DNA from: Deltaproteobacteria bacterium
GTDB taxonomy: Bacteria; JADJOY01
Length of the DNA stretch: 64,000 nt
Assembly (NCBI GenBank): GCA_016713535.1
Contig: JADJOY010000003.1
Span: 248,001 to 312,000 of the forward strand
Reading direction: 5' to 3'
Shown here: one piece after another, positions 36,567 through 46,347 of the stretch
How positions within the stretch are numbered: the stretch's first letter is position 1
How the letters are laid out: each line of letters opens with the position of its first letter
Program-made: the position numbers and the translations under genes
Notes under the pieces: model-generated
The model's input: only the letters and a program-made list of their open reading frames with translations
Told to the model about the DNA's origin: nothing
The model's database searches: none

Positions 36567-38693
36567 CGCTCAGCTCCGGCCGTCTCGGCGCTCGCCGCCG
36601 GCTTCGTCTTGGCTCGGGATTTCTTGGCGCCGATCCGGGTGATGACGTGGTTGCCGTACACGTCGATCCTCGACTGCTGGCCCGGGTGGACGACGATCGT
36701 GGAGAACACCTCCTCGATGATCGCGGGGGCCCTCCACGACGTGGCCGCTGCCGAGGAGCGCGCCGTCGTAGATCGGCGTGTCCACCATCTCGCCGCCGAA
36801 GTGGGCCTTGCGCGTGCCGGTCCGCGCTGCGCCGATCGCGCCCTTGCCCTTCGCCACGCGCGGCAGGTCCGGCTTGGGCGCGGTCCCCACGGTGCGCACG
36901 GTGAGCTCGGCCACCACCACCGGCTCGTTGGGGGTCGCGAAGGTGTGGAGCTCCTCGTGGAGCTCGTGGAAGCGCGCCGCGACGCGGTCCACCGTGACGC
37001 GGGTGATCGCGCCGCCCTCGAGCTCGGCCGGCACGCTCAGCGTGAAGGTCTGGCCGGGGTAGCGGCAGCCGAACGCGACGTGGTGGACCACGTCGTCGCC
37101 ACGCACGCCGACCTGCGCCAGCTCCTCCTCGGCGCGGCCGCGCAGCGACGCGAGCTCCGCGTTCACGGCGGCGACGTCGAGCAGGCCCACCTCCGCGATG
37201 TGGGCGTGGACCTGGTTCACCACGAAGTCGGCGGTGAGCGCCCCGAACGCCGAGAGCACCGGCGAGAGCCGCGGCACGATCACGCGCTCGATCCCCATCT
37301 CGAGGGCCTGCGCGGTGGCGTGGGTGGGACCGCCGCCGCCGAACGCGACGAGGTCGAACTTGCGTGGGTCGTGGCCCTTCTCGGACGACACCCGGCGGAT
37401 CGCGTTGTTCATGTTGGCGTTGGTGAGGCGGTGGATGCCGGCCGCGGCCTCGATCACCGAGAGCCCGAGCGGCTCGGCCACCTGGGTGCGGAGCGCGTCC
37501 TCGACGCCGTCCCGGTGGATCGCGAGCGAGCCGCCGCAGAGCGCCTTCGGGTTGAGATACCCGAGCACCAGGTTGGCATCGGTGACCGTCACGCGGGTGC
37601 CGCCCCGGCCGTAGCAGATCGGGCCCGGATCGGAGCCCGCCGACGCCGGCCCCACCGTGAGCCCGCCCGCGTTCACCTGCGCGATCGAGCCGCCGCCCGC
37701 GCCGATCGACAGCACGTCGACCACCGGCAGCGCGATGCAGTGGCGATAGAGCCAGTTCCAGAAGCTCTTGATCTCGGGCTCGCCGTTTCGCACCAGGCAC
37801 ACGTCGTAGGACGTCCCGCCCATGTCGACGCCGATGAAGTCCTTGCTCTTGCAGCTCGCCGCGACCCGCACCGTGGCGGTGACGCCCCCGGCCGGCCCGG
37901 AGGCGAGCGTCACGATCGGCCGCTGCTTGACCGCCTCGACGGTGGTGATGCCGCCGTTCGACTGCATGATGAGGAGCGGGTTCGCGTAGCCCGCCTGGCG
38001 CAGCTCGCTGCCGAGGCGTTCGAGGTAGCTCACCACCTTGGGGCCGACGAACGCCGTCACCAGCGTGGTCGAGGTGCGCTCGAACTCGGGCGCCGCGGGC
38101 ATGACCTCGTGAGAGAGGTAGACGCGCGCGGCGGGTGCTTCCTCGCGGAGGATCTCGGCGACGCGCTTCTCGTGGCTCGGATCGACGAAGCTGAAGAGCA
38201 GGCTCACCGCCACCGACTGGATGCCGTGGTCGCGGAAGCGCCGCGCGGCGCGCCGCACGGTGTCTTCGTCGAGCGGGACCAGCTCGTGGCCGTGGTGATC
38301 GAGGCGCCCCGGCACGCCGATCCGGAAGCGGCGCTTCGCGATCACCGGGGGAGCTGGGTAGGTGGGGTCCCAGATGTTCTCGCGCCAGCCGCGCCGGTAC
38401 TCGATCTCGTCGCGGTGGCCCTCGGTGGTGACCAGGCCGGTCACCGCGCCGCTGTGCTCGATGAGCGTGTTGTCGGCGGTGGTGGTGGCGTGGACCACCA
38501 CGTCGGTGGCGCCGAGCAGGTCCTCGAGCGCGCGGCCCTCGTGCGCGGCGAGGTCACGCAACCCGGCGATCACGCCGAGGGCCTGGTTCTGGGGTGTGGT
38601 GAGACTCTTGGTGACGTCGACCGTGCCGTCTGGCCGGACCAACGCGAAGTCGGTGAAGGTACCGCCGACGTCGATGCCGATTCGATAACCCAA
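36563..38693 (-). CDS. Hydantoinase A/oxoprolinase family protein (frameshift near 36728)
   Basis: A ~709-residue HyuA-type ATPase-fold subunit: GIDVGGTFTDF at the N-terminus, SGPAGGVTATVRVA, FIGVDMGGTSYDV and G-A-G-G-G-S-I-A (ASKHA nucleotide-binding motifs), AFGGGGPTHATAQALEMG. Near the C-terminus a run of five C's where four are expected (about 36724-36733) shifts the frame; removing one base yields E-G-P-A-I-I-E-E-V-F and a stop overlapping the HyuB start (ATGA). With HyuB it would hydrolyse a lactam/hydantoin-like ring using ATP. GTG 38699 is possible, but GGAGG stands at proper distance only before TTG 38693. Confidence 0.87.
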
Positions 38694-38727
38694 AGCCACC
38701 TCCGCCCTTCGCTGGCGTGAACGAACC

Positions 38728-38791
38728 TTCGGAGGGCGGAGCTCCTGCTCCGCCGAACGCCTGCGGACCGGCGGGAGCCGGTCCCTCCGAA
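38728..38791. repeat. Cruciform-like 64-base repeat element
   Basis: Outer arms TTCGGAGGG (38728-38736) and CCCTCCGAA (38783-38791) enclose two inner hairpins, GGCGGAGC/GCTCCGCC around TCCT and GGACCGGC/GCCGGTCC around GGGA. The whole can fold as a three-stem structure. It lies 35 bases upstream of the hydantoinase A gene. Confidence 0.7.
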
Positions 38792-38817
38792 CCCGCGACG
38801 CGGAGACTAGAACCCCA

Positions 38818-38838
38818 AATTTGACACTTCGTCAAATT
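38818..38838. promoter_or_regulatory. Palindromic operator, second TTTGAC-N5-GTCAAA site
   Basis: Arms AATTTGAC and GTCAAATT around ACTTC. It shares TTTGAC-N2-TTC-GTCAAA with the site at 11764-11784. It lies between the divergent hydantoinase A gene and the plus-strand hydrolase (44 bases before its start), so one repressor could control both directions. Confidence 0.6.
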
Positions 38839-38881
38839 CGATCGAGCTTCCCGCTTTCGTGCCTTCCGCCGCGAGAATGCC

Positions 38882-39823
38882 TTGACCGCCGCCCGAGAGC
38901 CCCGCCTGGCGCGCGTCCCCGGCGCCGACGATCTCACGCTCGCCGGGTGGGAGTACGGCGGAGAGGGCCCGCTCGTGTGTTTCGTCCACGGCTTCGGCCA
39001 CGACCACCACGTGTGGGACGAGCTCGCGCCCGCGTTCGTCGGCCAGTACCGGGTGGTCGCCCTCGACCTGCGTGGCCACGGGGCATCCGACCGCGATGCC
39101 GGGTTTCGTTACCACCACGTCTCGATCGGTAAGGACCTGGCCGCGGCGCTCCCGGCGCTGGGCGGCGAGCGTGCGGCACTGGTCGCGCACTCGACGGCGG
39201 GTCACGCGGCGATTGGCTACGCCGCGCGCTTCCCGGAGCGCGTCAGCCGGCTCGCGCTGGTCGACGCCGGCGCGGAGCTGCGCGCGAGCGGTGGCGGTGG
39301 CGGTCGCCGCGCGCGCGAGGGCGACGGCTCGTTCGCGAGCGTCGACGACTATGCCGCGGAGCTCGCGCGCCACCACCCGGGCGCGGACCCGGCGCGGCTG
39401 CGGCGGCTCGCGGCCCACTGGCTCACACGCCGCGACGACGGCCGCTACGAGCCCACCCTCGACCCGATGTTCTGGAAGCCGCGCCCGGCGCGTGCCGAGA
39501 AGGCGGCGGCCGGGAAGCCCGCCACGAGCGGTCCCGAGGCCGCGCAGCGAAGCCAGGCGTTCGATCGCAAGAGCTGGGCGGAGCAGGGGGAGGCCGCGCT
39601 GTGGCGGGATGTCGCCGCGATCCGCTGCCCGGTGCTGGTGGTGCGCGGCGCCGACTCGTCGATGCTCTCGCCGGCCACCGTCGAGCGCATGACCGGCGCG
39701 GTCCTCGCCGACGGTCGCGCCGTCCTGATCCCGGGCTCGGGCCACGTGCCGATGATCGACCAGCCGGCGCTCCTGCTCGCCGCCCTCGGCGGCTTCTTGC
39801 TGGATTCGAAAGCGCGCGCGTAG
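38882..39823 (+). CDS. Alpha/beta hydrolase
   Basis: A 313-residue alpha/beta hydrolase with FVHGFGHDHHVWDEL (oxyanion loop), LDLRGHGASD, L-V-A-H-S-T-A-G-H (nucleophile Ser near residue 103, with a Thr-Ala in place of the usual x-G-G) and G-S-G-H-V-P-M-I-D (catalytic His). An arginine-rich insert and a long cap region (residues ~135-215) differ from standard esterases. The start is TTG; the ATG five bases upstream is out of frame. Probably cleaves an ester or C-C bond of an acyl substrate; it leads a plus-strand set with a ligase and a CMD-family protein. Confidence 0.85.
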   Translation: MTAAREPRLARVPGADDLTLAGWEYGGEGPLVCFVHGFGHDHHVWDELAPAFVGQYRVVALDLRGHGASDRDAGFRYHHVSIGKDLAAALPALGGERAALVAHSTAGHAAIGYAARFPERVSRLALVDAGAELRASGGGGGRRAREGDGSFASVDDYAAELARHHPGADPARLRRLAAHWLTRRDDGRYEPTLDPMFWKPRPARAEKAAAGKPATSGPEAAQRSQAFDRKSWAEQGEAALWRDVAAIRCPVLVVRGADSSMLSPATVERMTGAVLADGRAVLIPGSGHVPMIDQPALLLAALGGFLLDSKARA

Positions 39824-39859
39824 GATCGCGCCACGTCGCGCGCCGCGAGCGGAGCCCCC

Positions 39860-41461
<1,602 letters not shown>

Positions 41462-41556
41462 GCCGCCGCGCGCTGGGTCTTGTCGAGATGACCCGACACG
41501 GCGCGCTGATCGACGTGCAGGCGGGGCGCCTGACGGGGGATGGAACCCCGGTCGCT

Positions 41557-41703
41557 GCGAGCCCGGACCGACGCCCGGATCCCGATCTCGTGCCCCGTGG
41601 AGTCCGCGACCCCGGACCGACGCGGGGATCCCAAACCCGGGCCCCCTGGGGTTCGCGACCATGGACCGGCGCGGGGATCCCGATCCCGTGGCCCCCTGGG
41701 AAT
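41557..41703. repeat. Three 49-base tandem repeats
   Basis: Consecutive copies begin at 41557, 41606 and 41655, each starting GCGA and carrying GGACCG at the same offset and GGATCCC about 13 bases later. Copies differ by scattered substitutions. This fills most of the 331-base gap between the ligase and CMD genes. Confidence 0.75.
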
Positions 41704-41710
41704 TTCGTAG

Positions 41711-41734
41711 GGCGGGGGCCTCCGTGCCCCCGCC
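41711..41734. repeat. REP-like hairpin
   Basis: GGCGGGGGC and GCCCCCGCC around CCTCCGT, preceded by CGTAG as in the other REP-like copies. It directly follows the 49-base tandem repeats and precedes the CMD-family gene by about 60 bases. Confidence 0.65.
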
Positions 41735-41792
41735 GGCCGCTCCCGATCGAACCGCGCGCGAGCGCGGCGCCCGACCCGGGCCAGGAGATCCG

Positions 41793-42188
41793 ATGACCGA
41801 CGACGAGCGAGCGAGCGCGGGAAAGGCGATCCAGGAGCAGCTCTGGGGCGAGCACGCCACCGGCGGCGGGCCGCCCGCGACCCGCGTCGCGCCCGATTTC
41901 TTCGCGTGGGTGAGGCGCGCCTGCTTCGGCGACGTGTGGTCGCGTCCCGGGCTCGACTTGAAGAGCCGCAGCCTGGCGACGGTCGCCCAGCTCGCGGCGC
42001 TCGGCCGCACCGACGAGCTCCGCGCCCATCTGGCCGGCGCGCTGCGCCTCGGCTGGAGCCGCGCCGAGCTCGTGGAGGTGCTGGTGCAGACCGCGTGTTA
42101 TGCCGGGATTCCCGCCGCCGTCGCGGCGCTCAACGCGGCCGAGCCCGTGCTCGGTCCGAGCACGCAGGGCGACGAATCCCCTCGATGA
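41793..42188 (+). CDS. Carboxymuconolactone decarboxylase (CMD) family protein
   Basis: A 131-residue AhpD/CMD-fold helical protein (K-S-R-S-L-A-T-V-A-Q-L-A-A-L, H-L-A-G-A-L-R-L-G-W-S, E-V-L-V-Q-T-A-C-Y-A-G). It lacks the CxxC of AhpD peroxidases, having a single Cys in the A-C-Y-A-G segment, so a decarboxylase/isomerase-type or unknown role is more likely. AGGAGA lies seven bases before the ATG. Confidence 0.85.
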   Translation: MTDDERASAGKAIQEQLWGEHATGGGPPATRVAPDFFAWVRRACFGDVWSRPGLDLKSRSLATVAQLAALGRTDELRAHLAGALRLGWSRAELVEVLVQTACYAGIPAAVAALNAAEPVLGPSTQGDESPR

Positions 42189-42228
42189 CCGAAGCGAACC
42201 CCACGGAACTCACGCCCGGAGGACGACG

Positions 42229-42951
42229 ATGCGCACGCGAACCCGCTTGACCCTCTCTCTCGCACTCGCCGCGCTCGTGGTCGCGCCGTGGAGCGCACGC
42301 GCCGAGGAGACCACGAGCGCCACCAAGTGCAAGCTCGAGGACGTCGGCGCCCCGCAGCGCTCGCAGGACAACGCCGCCAAGAAGGTCACCTTCAAGGGCA
42401 AGGTGCGGAACGCCGGTGACGCGGTCGCGCACGGCGCCAAGGTGCGCTTCCAGATCCGAGGCGCCACGGACGACTTCGTCGTCGACGATCAGGTCGTCGC
42501 CACCCAGCCGAGCGATATCCAGCCGGGCGGCGAGGCGAGCTTCGAGGTGGCCGCGACCTGGACCGGAGTGGGAGCGCACGGCGGCGGCAAGGAGGTGCTC
42601 ACCCGCGAGATCGAGGGATGCTCTGCGCCGCGTCCCGAGTTCGGTGTGAGCGGCAGTGGCTATTGCGAGCTCAAGTTCGTGGGCGCGCCCACCACCTCGA
42701 GCAGCTCGGGCGTCGTGACCATGCGCGGCGAGATCGAGAACGCCGGTCCTGGTATCGCCCGCGACGTGGTGGTGGCCGTCGTGAAGGATGGCGCCACCGC
42801 CGTCCCGGCCGGCGCGCCGCACGTGGCGGTGGTGCCGCCCGCCCTCACCGCCGGCACCAAGGGGAGCTTCGAGCTCGGGCTCGCGAGCGGGTCGAGCGCC
42901 AGCGAAGGCAGCGTGCGGATCGTGGGATACGACTGCCAACCTGCGGAGTGA
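42229..42951 (+). CDS. Secreted two-domain Ig-like (FxLYD/CARDB-type) protein
   Basis: A 240-residue protein with a Sec signal peptide (cleavage after A-R-A near residue 25) and two similar beta-sandwich domains, about 30-140 and 145-240. Each domain starts with a C-x-L/C-E-L-x-x-V-G-A-P strand and contains a G-x-V/I-x-N-A-G-x-x-x-A-x pattern, as in FxLYD/CARDB-like domains. GGAGGA precedes the ATG. Likely periplasmic or surface-located; no function assigned. It ends 327 bases before the signalling cluster. Confidence 0.72.
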   Translation: MRTRTRLTLSLALAALVVAPWSARAEETTSATKCKLEDVGAPQRSQDNAAKKVTFKGKVRNAGDAVAHGAKVRFQIRGATDDFVVDDQVVATQPSDIQPGGEASFEVAATWTGVGAHGGGKEVLTREIEGCSAPRPEFGVSGSGYCELKFVGAPTTSSSSGVVTMRGEIENAGPGIARDVVVAVVKDGATAVPAGAPHVAVVPPALTAGTKGSFELGLASGSSASEGSVRIVGYDCQPAE

Positions 42952-43162
42952 CCACGTTAGCACCGCCGGATGTCGCCGTACGGTACCGGGGACAGTTCGT
43001 CTGGATTCCAGACTCTGAACTTCGTCGGGTGTGTCGCCGGGCTCGACCCGGCGCGCTTCGGCTGCGGCCTGGTGCGCCGATCGGGTCGTGCGAGCGCTCG
43101 CTTCACCCATGATCATGAGTCTAAATGTGCGAAACACGGGCGAAACTGCGAACCGTTCCAAT

Positions 43163-43261
43163 CCTGTCTGAAATTAGGACAGGGTCGTGACGATGTCGGG
43201 GGCTCCCCGTGTGTGATTTTCGGCACGAATCATGCTGCATGGATCGATATCTGTCCGACAG
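43163..43261 (+). promoter_or_regulatory. Sigma-54 promoter with CTGTC/GACAG dyads
   Basis: CGGCACG (43221-43227), AATC, ATGCT (43232-43236) places GG and GC exactly ten bases apart, as required for -24/-12 recognition by RpoN (consensus TGGCACG-N4-TTGCW). The predicted start is near 43246, 33 bases before the ATG. CCTGTC-N9-GACAGG (43163-43183) lies about 73 bases upstream of the start, a usable enhancer position, and CTGTC-C-GACAG recurs in the leader (43251-43261). The cluster's own NtrC-type activator is the obvious candidate to act here. Confidence 0.65.
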
Positions 43262-43278
43262 GGGGGCCTGGAGGCGGG

Positions 43279-46200
43279 ATGCCTGCTGCAGCACGGGTCA
43301 CGGAAGGCCAACAGCCAGCACAGCTTTGGATCGTCTCGTCACACGACGAGATCGCCCGCTCGGTGGGCGCTCTCGCCGCGGAGCACCACCTCCACGTGGC
43401 GTGCGCCGAGAACGGCGTGGCGGGACCGTGCGTCATCGACCCCGCGATCGGAACCGAGCGCCTCGCCTCGGCGCTCGGCGGGCTCCATGATCGTCCGCCC
43501 GCGGCGATCATCCGCCGGCCGTCGCACGCGAGCTCGGTGTTCTACGCGATGCGCCACACCACGGGCCGCCTGGTGGGCGACCCGCGCACCTCACCCGGCG
43601 AGCTGCGCCACTTCCTGATCGACGTCTACGGCGCCGTCGACTCGACCAGCGAGCGCCGCGCGTACCCGCGCGCCGGACTGTCGGGGATCGCGCTCGAGGC
43701 GCCGAGCCCGGCGGAGCTGCTCGACGTGTCGCCGTACGGCGCGAGGATCCGCGTCGAGGCGTCGCTTGCCGCCGCGCCGCTGGTCAGGCTGCGGGTGCGG
43801 CTCGCGCGGGTCGGGCTCACCAGCGACGTCGATGCGCAGGTCGTGGGAGTCCACGCGAGCCCGGACCACACCGAGCTCAGGCTGCGCTTCGTGCGCGTCA
43901 GCGGCGAGGTCCAGCAAGAGCTGCTGCGCATCGCCAAGAGCCAGCTCTTGTGCCGCACGGTCGCCGAGACGTTCCGGCGCGCGCAAGCCGGCGAGCTGGT
44001 GGGCTACCGCCGCATCGCCGAGCCGGACCAGATCGTCGCCACGCTGCACGCGCTCGCCGAGGACGCGGCGCCGCTCACCTTCGCGCGCATGAACGTGGGC
44101 CGCGCGATCCAGGCCACCGCGTTCGCGTTCGACGAGGAGCGCCGCCACCTGGTGGTCACGCTGCCCGAAGCGCGCGCGCTTGGCGCGGTGGGCGACTACC
44201 TGTGCTACTCGACGTTCGCCCGCCACGAGAGCTTCTCGATGGACGGCTACCTCCTGGGAGTGGACGAAGGGCGCGCGCGGCTCTCGGTGCCCTCGGTGTG
44301 CGCGGCCACCGATCAGCGCGCGCAGGACCGGCTGGCCCTCGGCCTCGACTCGGCGCTGACGGTGGAGGTCGGCGACGAGCGCTTGCCGATCGTCGACGTG
44401 TCGCCGCGTGGCTTCTCGTTCTTCGCGCGCGAGGCCCGTGTCGAGCACGAGGACGGCCGCCTGCTCGAGGTGGACCTCGACTTCGGAGACGGATGTGTCG
44501 GGCACGAGCGGGTCGTGGTGCGCCATCGCCGCGCTCAGCCGTGGGGCGGCTACACGGTGGGCGTCACGTTCGTGGGCGAGGGCGGTCGGCACACCGAAGG
44601 CGTGGTCCGCGCCGCGCTCGAGGAGGACTACTCGGGGGCCGACCTGGAGCCGCTCTTCGCCGAGCGCGACTACCCCGCCGAGCGCGTCGAGCTCCACGCC
44701 GGCGACCGCGCGCTGGTCGGGCTCTGGACCGAGGTCCGCCATCCGGGTCCGCTCACGGTGGTGGTGATCCCGCCGGCGTGGGCGAAGACCAAGGAGTCGA
44801 CGTCGCTGCTCGCGCAGACGCTGGCGGCGAGCTTCGACGCCAACCTGCGCGCGATCGCGGTGCTTCGGCTCGACTACTCGAACGCGCTCGGCGAGAGCGA
44901 CAAGGACCCCGAGTTCCGTCAGGCGGGCAAGGAGACCCTCGGCCTCACGTTCTCGGCGTGCGTCGAGGACATCCGCGCCGCGGTGGACTACGCGCATCGC
45001 CGCGCGCATCCGACGCCGCGCTCGACCGTGCTGATCGGCATGAGCTTCTCGGGACCGCTCTGTCTGCGCGCCGCCGCCCTGGACCCGCGCGTGACGTCGC
45101 TGGTCGAGCTGATGGGAGCGTCGGACATCCAGGATCTGGTGCGCATGGCGTCGGGCGGGATCGACTACGTCGCGAAGCACCGCGCCGGGATCCGCAGCCA
45201 CGTGCAGAACGTCCTCGGTCTGCTCGCCGACACCGACCGCTGGACCGCCGACGGCATCCGCCACCACCTCGTCTTCCTGCAGGATGCGCAGGCGGACGCG
45301 GCGCGGCTGGCGGTGCCGGTGCTGTGGGTGCACGGCCGCTTCGACGCGTTCGTCAACGTCGGGCGCATCCGCAGCATCCTCGAGTGCGCACCGACCCTCG
45401 ACCGCCGCCTCGTCACCGTGCCGTGCGGCCACATCCCGACCAAGAGCGCCGAGGCCGTGGTCTCGTACGTGCCGATCGTGCGCCACCTGCTGGCGCAGGT
45501 CGAGGTGCCCGACGCGGTGATCGCCGTGCCCACCGAGGAGCAGGCCGAGCGCGTGTCGAAAGGCGAGTGGGCGCGCGCCCCCCGAACCCACCTCGCGTCG
45601 CCGCGCGACTACTGGCGCGGCTACATGCTGGGTGAGCAGGGCGGGAGCCTCGGCTTCGACGCTCTCGCCTCCACGCGCGAGTACCGCGAGCTCATGACCA
45701 AGCAGGTCGAGCTGCTCGCGACGGCCGCCGGTGACGTGGTCCACGACATCGGCGGCGGCATGGGCCACTCGATCCCGTTCCTGGCCCGCCTCCGAGCGCG
45801 ACCCGGCGGCGTGGTGACGTACGACCTCGTGCCTCAGGTCCTCGCCCAGGCGGCGCGGCGGGGCGCCGAGCAGGCGATGCCGATCGAGACCGTCGAGTGG
45901 GACGCCGCGTTCGAGCCGGTGCCCGCGCGCCTCGGCGGCGCGCGCACGGTGCTCATGAGCCTCTTCCTCTCGTGCCTGCCCGACCCGCTGGCGTTCCTGC
46001 GGCGCTTGCATGCGGCGCTGCCGAGCGGCGCGTGGCTGGTGGCGTCGTCGATCCGCCCCGACGCCGATCTCTCGGGGATCTACACCTCGCTCATCGAGGA
46101 GATCGGACAGGGGCTCGTGCCGCCGCCGGAGGGTGTATCGTCCGACGACTTCCTGAGCGGCGTGCGCGAGTACATGAGCTCCGCCGCGTGGCTGCTCAGG

Positions 46201-46347
46201 CTCGCGGACGAGGGCACGTTCCGGTTCTTCGAGGAGAACGGCTTGCGGCAGCTCTTCACCACCGCGGGGTTTTCGGTCGAGCACGTCACCACCGCGTTCG
46301 GCACGCCGCCGCGGGCGGTGATCCTGGCGGCGCGAAAGAACGCATGA
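43279..46347 (+). CDS. PilZ-PilZ-alpha/beta hydrolase-SAM methyltransferase fusion
   Basis: A 1,022-residue cytoplasmic protein. Residues ~10-115: alpha/beta region resembling a degenerate receiver. PilZ 1 (about 120-215): R127-x3-R131 and D149-V-S-P-Y-G. Residues ~230-340: YcgR-N-like beta segment. PilZ 2: R347-x3-R351 and D373-V-S-P-R-G. Hydrolase/acyltransferase (about 455-750): Ser589 in G-M-S-F-S-G, Asp689, His718 in C-G-H-I-P. Methyltransferase (about 770-1022): motif I VHDIGGGMG with Asp823. PilZ motifs imply c-di-GMP binding; the two catalytic domains suggest acyl transfer/hydrolysis coupled to methylation, e.g. of a fatty-acid signal. ATG 43279 has GGAGG at good spacing. It overlaps the kinase gene by ATGA. 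Confidence 0.85.
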   Translation: MPAAARVTEGQQPAQLWIVSSHDEIARSVGALAAEHHLHVACAENGVAGPCVIDPAIGTERLASALGGLHDRPPAAIIRRPSHASSVFYAMRHTTGRLVGDPRTSPGELRHFLIDVYGAVDSTSERRAYPRAGLSGIALEAPSPAELLDVSPYGARIRVEASLAAAPLVRLRVRLARVGLTSDVDAQVVGVHASPDHTELRLRFVRVSGEVQQELLRIAKSQLLCRTVAETFRRAQAGELVGYRRIAEPDQIVATLHALAEDAAPLTFARMNVGRAIQATAFAFDEERRHLVVTLPEARALGAVGDYLCYSTFARHESFSMDGYLLGVDEGRARLSVPSVCAATDQRAQDRLALGLDSALTVEVGDERLPIVDVSPRGFSFFAREARVEHEDGRLLEVDLDFGDGCVGHERVVVRHRRAQPWGGYTVGVTFVGEGGRHTEGVVRAALEEDYSGADLEPLFAERDYPAERVELHAGDRALVGLWTEVRHPGPLTVVVIPPAWAKTKESTSLLAQTLAASFDANLRAIAVLRLDYSNALGESDKDPEFRQAGKETLGLTFSACVEDIRAAVDYAHRRAHPTPRSTVLIGMSFSGPLCLRAAALDPRVTSLVELMGASDIQDLVRMASGGIDYVAKHRAGIRSHVQNVLGLLADTDRWTADGIRHHLVFLQDAQADAARLAVPVLWVHGRFDAFVNVGRIRSILECAPTLDRRLVTVPCGHIPTKSAEAVVSYVPIVRHLLAQVEVPDAVIAVPTEEQAERVSKGEWARAPRTHLASPRDYWRGYMLGEQGGSLGFDALASTREYRELMTKQVELLATAAGDVVHDIGGGMGHSIPFLARLRARPGGVVTYDLVPQVLAQAARRGAEQAMPIETVEWDAAFEPVPARLGGARTVLMSLFLSCLPDPLAFLRRLHAALPSGAWLVASSIRPDADLSGIYTSLIEEIGQGLVPPPEGVSSDDFLSGVREYMSSAAWLLRLADEGTFRFFEENGLRQLFTTAGFSVEHVTTAFGTPPRAVILAARKNA

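Noticed and set aside
36567-37800. In-frame N-terminal extension of the hydantoinase B frame
   Set aside because: This part is an out-of-frame reading of hydantoinase A; the real N-terminus of B lies in another frame starting at 36566.
41499-41792. Protein-coding extension linking the ligase and the CMD gene
   Set aside because: The frame is built from the 49-base tandem repeats and a hairpin; CMD starts at 41793 after AGGAGA.
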